NCBI GenBank assembly: GCA_963966185.1
Contig: CAWZYM010000126.1
Span: 621,001 to 685,000, forward strand
DNA from: Rhabditoides inermis
Lineage: Eukaryota > Nematoda > Chromadorea > Rhabditida > Rhabditidae
Reading direction: 5' to 3'
DNA: 64,000 nucleotides
Position numbers and translations under genes: made by a program. Below, in pieces: positions 28,116 to 38,600 of this stretch (position 1 is its first letter; each line of letters begins with the position of its first letter). Under the pieces are notes generated by a model that was not told the DNA's origin, did not search any database, and saw nothing but the letters and a program-made list of their open reading frames with translations.

Positions 28116-29970
28116 ATGATCTTACTATATCTATCTCCTTCGCCCGGCGCGCTCCTCTCCTTCGCCCTGCTCACCTCCACCTACTGGTACTACCTGCTCC
28201 AGTTCGGACCCGAGGTGATTTGTTTCTACTTTTAATGTATTATTTTCTTTATCAACAGTTCCTGAACGACGTCCGCGTCACGGTCTCCCCCTCCTCCTCC
28301 GATGTCTACCTGACTCGTGCTGCACGCAGGTGCGTATCACTTGTTATCGTGTTCACCCGTTTCCTCTCTCCGCGCTGGCTATTGTGTTCCACTGATCATC
28401 GATTTCCTTTCTTATATGTGATCCTCTATGCATAGTACTTCTGTATGTTTCTTTATTCTGTACACACTACGTTTTGCAGGAGCTGAACAATCTGCTCTTC
28501 GGAGTGACCATCGCCCAAGGAGGAGAGCTGCTCAACACCCAGGCTGTCCTGCCCAGCTGCCGCTCCTCCCGGACAGTGCTCACCTCCCGCCCCCTCTCTC
28601 GCTCGCCCGGCGCGCTCCTCTACTTCGCCCTGCTCACCTCCACCTACTGGTACTACCTGCTTCAGTTCGGACCCGAGGTGATTTGTTTCTACTTTTAATG
28701 TATTATTTTCTTTATCAACAGTTCCTGAACGACGTCCGCGCCACGGTCTCCCCCTCCTCCTCCGATGTCTACCTGACTCGTGCTGCACGCAGGTGCGTAT
28801 CACTTGTTATCGTGTTCACCCGTTTCCTCTCTCCGCGCTGGCTATTGTGTTCCACTGATCATCGATTTCCTTTCTTATATGTGATCCTTTATGCATAGTA
28901 CTTCTGTATGTTTCTTTATTCTGTACACACTACGTTTTGCAGGAGCTGAACAATCTGCTCTTCGGAGTGACCATCGCCCAAGGACGAGAGCTGCTCAACA
29001 CCCAGGCTGTCCTGCCCAGCTGCCGCTCCTCCCGGACAGTGCTCACCTCCCGCCCCCTCTCTCGCTCGCCCGGCGCGCTCCTCTACTTCGCCCTGCTCAC
29101 CTCCACCTACTGGTACTACCTGCTTCAGTTCGGACCCGAGGTGATTTGTTTCTACTTTTAATGTATTATTTTCTTTATCAACAGTTCCTGAACGACGTCC
29201 GCGCCACGGTCTCCCCCTCCTCCTCCGATGTCTACCTGACTCGTGCTGCACGCAGGTGCGTATCACTTGTTATCGTGTTCACCCGTTTCCTCTCTCCGCG
29301 CTGGCTATTGTGTTCCACTGATCATCGATTTCCTTTCTTATCTGTGATCCTCTATGCATAGTACTTCTGTATGTTTCTTTATTCTGTACACACTACGTTT
29401 TGCAGGAGCTGAACAATCTGCTCTTCGGAGTGACCATCGCCCAAGGAGGGGAGCTGCTCAACACCCAGGCCGTCCTGCCCAGCTGCTGCTCCTCCCGGAC
29501 AGTGCTCACCTTCCGCCCCCTCTCTCGCTCGCCCGGCGCGCTCCTCTACTTCGCCCTGCTCTTCTCCACCTACTGGTACTACCTGCTCCAGTTCGGACCC
29601 GAGGTGATTTGTTTCTACTTTTAATGTATTATTTTCTTTATCAACAGTTTCTGAACGACGTCCGCGCCACGGTCTCCCCCTCCTCCTCCGATGTCTACCT
29701 GACTCGTGCTGCACGCAGGTGCGTATCACTTGTTATCGTGTTCACCCGTTTCCTCTCTCCGCGCTGGCTATTGTGTTCCACTGATCATCGATTTCCTTTC
29801 TTATATGTGATCCTCTATGCATAGTACTTCTGTATGTTTCTTTATTCTGTACACACTACGTTTTGCAGGAGCTGAACAATCTGCTCTTCGGAGTGACCAT
29901 CGCCCAAGGAGGAGAGCTGCTCAACACCCAGGCCGTCCTGCCCAAGAAGACTGGCGGTGACAAGGAGTAG
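28116..29970 (+). CDS. Tandem poly-H2A-like histone-fold protein, nine exons
   Basis: Predicted exons: 28116-28214, 28259-28333, 28480-28677, 28722-28796, 28943-29140, 29185-29259, 29406-29603, 29648-29722, 29869-29970; all junctions are phase 0, giving 364 residues. The last exon reads ELNNLLFGVTIAQGG, then LLNTQAVLPKK, then TGGDKE and stop, which is the H2A alpha-C/docking segment. Before it come a helix-2-like stretch (GALLYFALL...YLLQF), a VSP loop and a helix-3-like VYLTRAARR, in H2A order and spacing; RSSR resembles the H2A N-terminal arm, but helix 1 is short or missing. Exons plus introns repeat with an exact 463-bp period, so each added module is 91 residues. The donors GTGATT and GTATCA are weak; the stronger-looking GTGCGT donor 4 bp upstream of the latter would shift frame into a stop. 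H2A ancestry is well supported; translation as one polypeptide is inference. The first module is truncated and starts at MILLYL. Confidence 0.6.
28140..29949 (+). repeat. 463-bp tandem repeat of H2A-like exons and introns
   Basis: About 3.9 copies of a 463-bp unit covering two exons (198 and 75 bp in full copies), a 44-bp intron and a 146-bp intron. Introns are as conserved as exons (the first reads GTGATTTGTTTCTAC... in every copy), so the duplications are recent or homogenised. Differences are few: GTC/GCC in the second exon of copy 1, GGA/CGA in copy 3, TGC CGC/TGC TGC and ACC TCC/ACC TTC in the last copy. Confidence 0.9.
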
Positions 29971-30042
29971 ATCATCTGCGGTGGAGGAGTAGATCATCAC
30001 CGATTTTTGTATTTATTTATTGTGTTGTGTAACGTTAGACGT

Positions 30043-30048
30043 AATAAA
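30043..30048 (+). promoter_or_regulatory. Polyadenylation signal of the H2A-like gene
   Basis: AATAAA 73 bp after the TAG stop. No obvious replication-dependent histone stem-loop is seen between stop and signal, which would fit a polyadenylated, variant-type histone message. Confidence 0.65.
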
Positions 30049-30187
30049 ACCTTGAACATTGTGAGTTATGCGCGATAGTCTGTATGACGTGAGCACTAAC
30101 GAACAGTAAACAAAAATAAACTAACGAACAGTAAACAATTGTGTTATGCTTGTGTGAAAACAATGAAACCCGTTGAACAGAAAAGTA

Positions 30188-30193
30188 TTTATT
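30188..30193 (-). promoter_or_regulatory. Polyadenylation signal of the element 1 transposase gene
   Basis: TTTATT on the plus strand, AATAAA on the minus strand, about 90 bp beyond the stop of the minus-strand gene. The two convergent transcripts of element 1 are therefore separated by only about 140 bp between signals. Confidence 0.6.
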
Positions 30194-30282
30194 GGGAATC
30201 GTACTTAAACGATTACAATATAGGAACATGGAATAGAAACATTAACAATACTAATACACACAAACACTAGCCACTTGTCTGC

Positions 30283-33200
30283 CTACTGCTCCATCTCGTC
30301 CCCCTCACCCCCCTTGCCCTCCTCCTCACCTGAGCTGTCGCTCGCTTCATCCCACCCACCAGACTTTCCCGAATCTCCCGAGATTTCCTCGACCACCTTT
30401 CCTTGCTCGTCCACCTTCAAAGTCTTTGTGATCATTCTACCCCAGAACAGTGGCAAGTCATCCTCATCATCGAACACTTTCAATGTCCCGTTTTCCGTCT
30501 TGAGCTTGTACTCTCCATACGACATCACAAAAGGCATGTCGTATTGCTCGTACTGAATGTCCAGAATGGGCTGCCCTCCCTTACCGTGCACCATTACACT
30601 TTTGATAGTTGCACTGTATGTGGTATCCACCCTGATCCCTTTTGTCTGATTCATGTCTGAATACTGGATAGTGCACTTCTTATCACGCAGTTCGCTGTCC
30701 ACCTCCTCACACACCACCATGCCCTTACTGTCACTCGCCACCAGTTTCATCAGATTGCCACACAGTTGTTCGATCGGCAGAGGCCGACTCGCCTTGGTCA
30801 CTGCGTACGAACTGTCCCCCGCTGGTTGTCCGAAGACATGCTGGCGCAATCTCAACTGATCGATGATCATAGCCCTCTTTTTCTTCGATGTATCACACTC
30901 AGCAAGTTTCTGCTTCATCACAGCCTGCGAAGTGATTACACCCACCTCTAGCACACGCGTCATGATACTCGCATTTCGCGCTGCAGTTCTCATTGCCGCC
31001 CCCTGTCTCTGTTCAACAGCCTCTCTGTACTTTGCAGCTTTCATCTCCCACACTTCTTGCATTCGCATCTTTGACACCTTTTCATCCAGTCTAAACGCTT
31101 CCATCGCTGAATACATGATATTCTCCAGCTCTTGTGGTTCAAGAGAGGCCACCCAGTCAGCAGTTCCGTTCTTCTGCCACAGACACACACCTTCCCTCCT
31201 CTCATTTCTCATCCTGGGAGCGAACCTCATCGTCTGATCCCACAACCCGAAAAGAGACTCAAGTGCCCTGTTTGTAGTGGGAACACATCTTGTCCACTCT
31301 TTCATTCCCTCGCTTCCCTCGCTGTCCTCAGGATCAACATAGAACTTCCCGCCAACCAAGTAATCGCCGTACACTCGCTTAATGTATGCTGCGGTCAATC
31401 GCATAACGAGGGAGGTCGCCTCTCTCAACTGATCTGTCAATGCCCCTCCCGCCACGTTCGCTCCCTTTGCGCCGCCCCCGTTGGCGTCGCCCTCATCCTC
31501 GCTCATCTCACTACCACCGTCGTCACCACTCACCCCATTCTCCACCAATTCGAGAAATTCGGCGCATGGCATGAAATCTCCGTAGAAGTGACCGGGATCA
31601 GCCTCACATTTCTCAACGAAAGCAAGCATATCGGCGATGTACTTTTGTGTGTGTATCACACGTGCACCCTTCTTTTCAGCGCACCTCCAGAGAACCCTAG
31701 TGACCTTCTCATTGTATTGAGACAGCAGTGTCAAATGATCGACAATCATATCATCGCGCAGGTAGACGTTAACCTTCTCACAATCTGCGTCCGAGCCATT
31801 CCAATCCATGAAACCTAGCACAGCTTCTCTCATTTTGAGCACTCTGCTCGCCATGACGAACAAAATATTCCATCTGTTACCCTTGAATGATGGAATGCTC
31901 ACCCAGTCAATCTTCTTCTCGCAACAGTACTTCTCCAGCTTGTCTCGGAGATGTTTCTTCGCCGCCCCTCGAACCCCAAACAAAGAACCCATGTCAACGA
32001 TGCATGCACTCACTGACGTGTCCGCATCACCAATCGCCCCCTTCTTCATTCCCTTTACAGTCTCCTCGTGCCGAGCAAGTCCCTCAAGCGCAACTCCAGT
32101 GAGATTATCCATGCCATGTAGAAGACAAGAAAAAGAACCGAACTGCGCGAGTCCTCGCCTCGCAGCCTCACTCCACCCGTCCCAATCATCCTTCCTCGCC
32201 ATAATCTCCCGCTTGAACTCCTCCACCAGCTCGGCGAACAAAGTCTGGGTAGTCGCCCTATCCCCCATACAAGCTGTCACTTGTAACGCCAGCTCCTCAG
32301 CCCAACCCTCCCCTATGTCATTCAAGACGCGCTTCAGCTTTTCCATCTGTTCGAGAGATGCCTTGGTGGCCACTTCGGCAACGCCCACATGAATCAACTT
32401 CTGTTGTCCCGCCTCCTCATCGTCATAGCTTAGTATGTAACCTTGTAGCTTCTGTTGAAACTTTGAGGTTTCGTCGGAAAGAATGCAAACAGGTGCCAGC
32501 TGATTTTTAGCCTTGTCCAACAGTACCTTCGCATGTTCCAACGCTACACGCCGCGCTTGGAATCCCATGTTTCCGACAGTAGACTTGCACGGCACTCGAT
32601 CAAACTTGACACGGAAAAAGTCCCCAAATGCACGGATGACCTGAGGCACCTTCTGGTCACTGACTCCAGCAGCCTTCAGAATCATGACTAATCCCCTCGA
32701 TCTCCCAGAGAAACAACGCCTGGAGCGATCCCATAGAGAAACCAACTTCTTCTTAGACCCTTCACCCACACCCGAACTCGATTCCACCCGCGCCTCATCC
32801 AATTCCTTTGACTGCGCAGCAAAATCTGCTTTCAGATGTTTCAGCTCAGACAGAACTTTCTTCAGTTTTCTATTCGCTTTACAACCTTGAAAACACTCAG
32901 AATTAGCTCGTCCCTTCCACTTGCTGGTTCGCACCCGCACTCTCTTCTCCCTGTGCCTTTTTTTCCACATTGCAGACATCATGAACACCTCAATAGGATA
33001 TTCAGCCTCCATCTTCTCATCACATGCCATCAATGTTTTCGCACATTCTTTCAGTGCCGCCGGCCACGTTCTTTTGTCGTTAAGGTCTATCCCATTGAGA
33101 TTGTAATCCCCAACATCACACTTCGAGTGTCTGCCCAGGTGAATCATCTCCCTTCTGCCCATCTCATCCGAGTCGTCTTCTCCCATTGCGTTCCGCCCGA

Positions 33201-33515
33201 CTGCCTCCCCATCCCGCGTACGCATTGAATCATTCAACGCAATATTCATATCCGCATCCCCGCCCTCACACTCACTCCCACCGGCGCGCACGCCCGCAAC
33301 CCACCCATTCAACCCCAAATCAAGAGTTTCAGATAAAACATCACTTGTGGGGATTCCGTGTTGCTGGGCTTCTCGTAATCTTTTCTTCCACTGCGTGTAC
33401 GACTGGTTGATTCTGCTGACAGGAAGAATGTTGATATCGGCGATTGCTGAAAGATACAATCAATCAATATCAATCAATGTCCTCAATTGTTCTGTTATAA
33501 CTAACCGTGCTTCAT
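30283..33515 (-). CDS. Probable DDE-type transposase of element 1
   Basis: Two exons: a start exon ATG AAG CAC G (33515-33506), a 59-bp intron (33505-33447, GTTAGT...TTTCAG), and a long exon 33446-30283; about 1057 residues. Starting inside the intron at a later ATG adds only Met-Tyr-Leu-Ser, so the spliced start is preferred. The layout fits an RNase H-fold DDE transposase of the group with a C(2)H insertion motif: Asp in CILSDETS (about 328), Asp in CMGDRATT (about 399), CLLH (444-447), then a long insertion and Glu in TTNRALESLFGLWD (about 733). An acidic, Gly-rich stretch (about 640-670) lies in the insertion; a charged segment rich in Glu/Lys/Arg follows the final Glu, and the C-terminus is very acidic. 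The VPTTN..E..FG.LD-type motif resembles proteins common in invertebrate and fish transposons. No disabling mutation is seen. Superfamily (IS3EU-like or other) is inferred from motif style and the 6-bp duplication. Confidence 0.75.
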
Positions 33516-33985
33516 GTCAAGTAACGAGAGTAGAACTCGGCGAGCATGTGGAGCCGATCCGCAAGCTTCACGAGTGCCGAGTAGCAGACCAACAGTAGTT
33601 TTGGACGGTCGACAAACCACAAACGCTGACTGAATCGAAACATACACACTATTTAAATGAATCGATTATAATGAGAACACGAACCTTTTTATTTCTATCC
33701 CACTGGAAGTACTTTTGTACATAGTCAACAGCCAAGGATTTTGGCGCCATCTTAAAACTAGTACAGTAAATCAATCATGAACGAGCCAATTGAACCATTC
33801 CAGATACATTCGCAAGAACCAAACTTTTTCAATCACGTCCACAGCACAAAACTCATATTCTATTCAAACGATTTATTTCAACAACGATTGCGATGAAACA
33901 ATAACAACACGGGAAAATGAGGGTAATGATTAGTTAAATGAGTAGTGATATAGTTATATGAGTAGTGATAAAGGTAGAAGTTTTT
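33516..33985. other. Intergenic region of element 1
   Basis: No coding exon supported. It should hold the 5' region of the minus-strand transposase gene; an ATTTAAAT motif at 33651-33658 is a possible TATA-like box about 140 bp upstream of the proposed ATG. The frame upstream of that ATG stays open for at least 100 bp without another Met, so a longer 5' exon is not excluded. Confidence 0.4.
33872..33877 (-). promoter_or_regulatory. Polyadenylation signal of the 145-residue gene
   Basis: TTTATT on the plus strand (AATAAA on minus), about 110 bp beyond the stop at 33986. Confidence 0.55.
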
Positions 33986-34902
33986 TCAGTCGGAAACTTC
34001 GCCCTCCTCCATTTCATCATGCTTGGAATCCAGCTTCAGAGTTTTGAACTGTAAAAGAAATATGTAAATCTGTGATAATTCCAAACACTCAAACACCTCA
34101 CCTTGTTTTCAACATCCATATTGTCAGCGTGGCTGTCAGAAGAGGGAGGGTTCGAGGATGACGCTCGCTTCTTGAGAAGAGATTGGACGTCGCTCTAAAT
34201 GATTATCACCCAACCAATGCATTTGATTCACGACACCCACTTCGAGCTTGGTGATGGCCCGCTCAAGGTATTGAATTTTTCCGCGGAAAAATGCGGACTC
34301 CCGCTTCATCTGGATGCTCCCATAGTCTTTAATCTGAAACTATTAAATGTCCCATCGTCATAAATATGCTAAATAATGATATAACACAATTCTACGCCTA
34401 TGTGAACGAAATTGAATACCAGATTTCGAATAGTTCGAAAACGCACTCACCGCGGGGGGGCGTTTCTGGACTTGGCCTTGGATGAGCAGCGTGTTGTGAA
34501 TGCGTCCGAGCGGGGTGCGGCCCTGCTGATGATGCTGGCGATTCTGAAGTGTGGAGATAGTACAGCATAGAGACAATAAAAAATGAACTACTCGAAATAC
34601 TCGCTTTCGCAATACAGAGAATAACAAGAAAGTACAGCAAATGTTAATTCGTGACAGTAATTAACAAGAGTTTTAAATACGAACACGAGTGGGGTACTTT
34701 CGCGTTTGCGTTATTTTCGTCACACACCATGGAAACATAAGAAATATTACTAAACTCGTTTCAGTTGATCTTTTTAGTTCTTCAGATAATTTTAAAACGA
34801 ACGGACCTGATCGCACATGCCAACAGGCGTGGAGAAGTCCCTGCCGTGGAAGTGCCTCTGCGGTACGGACACGTGGTCCTTGAAATATTGCTTCCCAGAC
34901 AT
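33986..34902 (-). CDS. Five-exon gene of unknown function in element 1 (145 residues)
   Basis: Exons on the minus strand: 34902-34807, 34543-34451, 34333-34241, 34194-34102, 34048-33986. All introns are phase 0 (263, 117, 46 and 53 bp) with AG acceptors such as TTTACAG and TTTCAG; the first donor, GTCCGT, is weak. The three central exons are each exactly 93 bp (31 codons). The protein starts MSGKQYFKDHVSVPQ, has a Gln/His/Arg-rich stretch, then a charged, probably helical segment (MKRESAFFRGKIQYLERAI, followed by LESDVQSLLKK) and ends in an acidic tail EMEEGEVSD. I do not recognise the family. A helical/coiled-coil accessory factor of the transposon is plausible. An in-frame AG directly before ATG suggests an upstream non-coding exon is possible. 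Confidence 0.6.
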
Positions 34903-35674
34903 CTGCAAGAATGCATTTTATGGCAAATGTGGCTCATAGAATGAAAAGAGCTGCAACTTATGTACACGCGACCAAATAGGGTTTTCGAACTGTGAGTTTA
35001 GACAATTGAATACTATAAGGTAATAATAAAGGCACTTCACAATACATAGAATGAACAGAAACAAGTAGAACATCGACACACAAAACAAAAAAAATAAGCA
35101 GTCAGGAAACAATGGAAAACGAGTTAAAGATCCTAAATTATGAAAAAACACGTCACTGACTATCGCGCGGCGATTATGCAGTGCAAATGAGGTGATACGC
35201 ATTCACAGTCAGTGACCTCAAATCAATACCGCGCCGGAGAGAGAGAGAGAGGCGAGAGTGCGCGCTATTGAAGGAGAGCAGGAAGTGAAGGTCAGCGTAC
35301 GACGCGAGACAGTGAGTTCTCTCGCAGAGACACCAGAGATGACGCGCGCGCTTTTTCCTCTGCATGTTCACAACACCTCAAATGAAGGATTCATGAGTTT
35401 TTCGATATGTCAGCAAATAGCTTCGATATGCTAATCCGGATTTTCGGATAGCCACATCAATTCCACATAACACTCCTTGAGCTGAAGTCGATAGCTCTTT
35501 TTAGCATATCACTAGAGCAAAGTACAATATACGGAAACCAGTTTCAACAAAAAAAGTGTCAGACATCAGCTATATATGTAGAAATCGTTTTGCTAAAAGG
35601 ATAGTTCATGGATTCCATTCTCCGCAGTTTGCCACTGCGCGGAACCGAACCCGCGGAAACAGGCCGCGCGGGCC
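34903..35674. other. Element 1 right non-coding region
   Basis: No supported gene. It should include the promoter of the minus-strand 145-residue gene. Features: an AT-rich, A-rich stretch at 35020-35100; a GAGAGAGAGAGAG run near 35237-35250; an 11-bp GGCGAGAGTGC at 35252-35262 also present at 27848-27858 near the other end; repeated TTCGATATG motifs at 35401 and 35423; and a CCGGATTTTCGG near-palindrome near 35436. Confidence 0.45.
35599..35611 (+). repeat. Subterminal direct repeat of element 1, right copy
   Basis: Same 13-bp GGATAGTTCATGG motif as at 27699-27711, in direct orientation. Confidence 0.6.
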
Positions 35675-35690
35675 AGGTTGGATTCCCTAC
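35675..35690 (-). repeat. Element 1 right terminal inverted repeat
   Basis: AGGTTGGATTCCCTAC, the exact inverse of the left terminus. Just inside it (about 35625-35674) is a GC-rich stretch with CCGCGG and GGCCGCGCGGGCC palindromic motifs that has no counterpart at the left end. Confidence 0.9.
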
Positions 35691-38600
35691 TCTTGAGTGT
35701 TGTAGTGCAGGTTTTGTCAATTTTCCTCATCCTTGGTAAGGACTGGGAGTGTTTAGTATATTGTCACAAGCCTCTCGAGTGTTGTGGTGCAGGTTTTGCC
35801 AATTTTCCTCATCCTTGGTAGGGACTGCGGGTGTATAATATATCGTCACTAGCCACTTGAGTGTTGTGAAGCAGGTTTTGCCAATTTTCCTCATTCTTGG
35901 TAGGGACTGCGAGTGTTTAGTATATTGTCACAAGCCTCTCGAATGTTGTGGTGTAGGTTTTGTCATTTTTCCTCATCCTTGGTAGGGTCTGCGGGTGTTT
36001 AGTTTATTGTCACAAGCCTCTTGAGTGTTGTAGTGCAGGTTTTGTCAATTTTCCTCATCCTTGGTAGGGACTGGGAGTGTTTAATATATTGTCACAAGCT
36101 TTTTGAAAGTTATAGTGTAGGTTTTGTCAGTTTTCCTCATCCTTGGTAGGGACTGCGGGTGTATAATATATCGTCACAAGCCACTTGAGTGTTGTGGTGC
36201 AGGTTTTTTGTTAATTTTCCTCATCCTTGGTAGGGACTGCGAGTGTTTTATTATATCGTCACAAGCCTTTTGAGTGTTGTAGTGCAGGTTTTGTCAATTT
36301 TCCTCATCCTTGGTAGGGACTGGGAATGTTTAATATATTGTCACAAGCCTTTCGAGTGTTGTGGTGCAGGTTTTGTCAGTTTTCCTCATCCTTGGTAGGG
36401 TCTGCGGGTGTTTAATATATTGTCACAAGCCTCTTGAGTGTTGTAGTGCAGGTTTTGTCAATTTTCCTCATCCTTGGTAGGGACTGCGAGTGTTTTATTA
36501 TATCGTCACAAGCCTTTTGAGTGTTGTAGTGCAGGTTTTGTCAATTTTCCTCATCCTTGGTAGGGACTGGGAGTGTTTAATATATTGTCACAAGCCTTTT
36601 GAAAGTTATAGTGTAGGTTTTGTCAGTTTTCCTCATCCTTGGTAGGGACTGCGGGTGTATAATATATCGTCACAAGCCACTTGAGTGTTGTGGTGCAGGT
36701 TTTGTCAATTTTCCTCGTCCTTGGTAGGGACTGGGACTGTTTAGTATATTGTCACAAGCCTCTCGAGTGTTGTGGTGCAGGTTTTGCCAATTTTCCTCAT
36801 CCTTGGTAGTGACTGCGAGTTTTTAATATACTGTCACAAGCCTTTTGAGTGTTGTGAAGCAGGTTTTGCCAATTTTCCTCATTCTTGGTAGGGACTGCGA
36901 GTGTTTTATTATATTGTCACAAGCCTCTTGAGTGTTGAAGTGCAGGTTTTGTCATTTTTCCTCATCCTTGGTAAGGACTGGGAGTGTTTAGTATATTGTC
37001 ACAAGCCTCTCGAGTGTTGTGGTGCAGGTTTTGCCAATTTTCCTCATCCTTGGTAGGGACTGCGGGTGTTTAGTTTATTGTCACAAGCCTCTTGAGTGTT
37101 GTAGTGCAGGTTTTGTCAATTTTCCTCATCCTTGGTAGGGACTGGGAGTGTTTAATATATTGTCACAAGCCTTTTGAAAGTTATAGTGTAGGTTTTGTCA
37201 GTTTTCCTCATCCTTGGTAGGGACTGCGGGTGTATAATATATCGTCACAAGCCACTTGAGTGTTGTGGTGCAGGTTTTTTGTCAATTTTCCTCATCCTTG
37301 GTAGGGACTGGGAATGTTTAATATATTGTCACAAGCCTTTCGAGTGTTGTGGTGCAGGTTTTGTCAGTTTTCCTCATCCTTGAGAGGGTCTGCGGGTGTT
37401 CAATTTATTGTCACAAGCGTTTTGAGTGTTGTGGTGCAGGTTTTGTCAGTTTTCCTCATCCTTGGTAGGGACTGCGGGTGTATAATATATCGTCACAAGC
37501 CACTTGAGTGTTGTGGTGCAGGTTTTGTCAATTTTCCTCATCCTTGGTAGGGACTGCGAGTGTTTTATTATATCGTCACAAGCCTTTTGAGTGTTGTAGT
37601 GCAGGTTTTGTCAATTTTCCTCATCCTTGGTAGGGACTGGGAATGTTTAATATATTGTCACAAGCCTTTTGAGTGTTGTGGTGCAGGTTTTGTCAGTTTT
37701 CCTCATCCTTGGTAGGGTCTGCGGGTGTTTAATATATTGTCACAAGCCTCTTGAGTGTTGTAGTGCAGGTTTTGTCAACTTTCCTCGTCCTTGGTAGGGA
37801 CTGGGAATGTTTAGTATATTGTCACAAGCCTCTCGAGTGTTGTGGTGCAGGTTTTGCCTATTTTCCTCATCCTTGGTAGTGACTGCGAGTGTTTAATATA
37901 CTGTCACAAGCCTTTTGAGTGTTGTGAAGCAGGTTTTGCCAATTTTCCTCATTCTTGGTAGGGACTGCGAGTGTTTTATTATATTGTCACAAGCCTCTTG
38001 AGTGTTGAAGTGCAGGTTTTGTCAATTTTCCTCATCCTTGGTAGGGACTGGGATTGTTTAATATATTGTCACAAGCCTTTCGAGTGTTGTGGTGCAAGTT
38101 TTGTCAGTTTTCCTCATCCTTGGTAGGGTCTGCGGGTGTTCAATTTATTGTCACAAGCGTTTTGAGTGTTGTGGTGCAGGTTTTGTCAGTTTTCCTCATC
38201 CTTGGTAGGGACTGCGGGTGTATAATATATCGTCACAAGCCACTTGAGTGTTGTGGTGCAGGTTTTGTCAATTTTCCTCATCCTTGGTAGGGACTGCGAG
38301 TGTTTTATTATATCGTCACAAGCCTTTTGAGTGTGGTAGTGCAGGTTTTGTCAATTTTCCTCATCCTTGGTAGGGACTGGGAATGTTTAATATATTGTCA
38401 CAAGCCTTTCGAGTGTTGTAGTGCAGGTTTTGTCAGTTTTCCTCATCCTTGGTAGGGACTGCGAGTGTTTAATATATTGTCACTAATATATCGTCACAAG
38501 CGTTTTGAGTGTTGTGGTGCAGGTTTTGCCAATTTTCCTCATCCTTGGTAGGGACTGCGGGTGTATTATATATCGTCACAAGCCACTTTAGTGTTGTGGT

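Larger units (their letters stand above)
27641..35690. mobile_element. Element 1: 8.05-kb DNA transposon carrying three genes
   Basis: The insertion interrupts one satellite monomer. The flanks are ...AAGCCTCTTGA on the left and TCTTGAGTGTTG... on the right; sister monomers (such as the one at about 651) read AAGCCTCTTGAGTGTTG, so TCTTGA is a 6-bp target site duplication. The ends are inverted: GTAGGGAATCCAACCT on the left, its reverse complement on the right. Inside are a plus-strand H2A-like gene and two minus-strand genes, one a probable transposase. A 6-bp duplication is described for the IS3EU superfamily and for some Dada elements; assignment to either is not proven here. The perfect duplication and intact ends suggest a fairly recent insertion. 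Confidence 0.9.

Noticed and set aside
28428..28898. 156-codon ORFs repeated at 463-bp spacing (28428, 28891, 29354), and the 116-codon minus-strand ORFs opposite them.
   Set aside because: They read through predicted introns or out of the H2A frame; the H2A-like reading uses another frame with spliced exons.
31132..32392. Plus-strand ORFs of 194-228 codons opposite the element 1 transposase.
   Set aside because: They are antisense shadows of a single long coding exon with transposase motifs on the minus strand.
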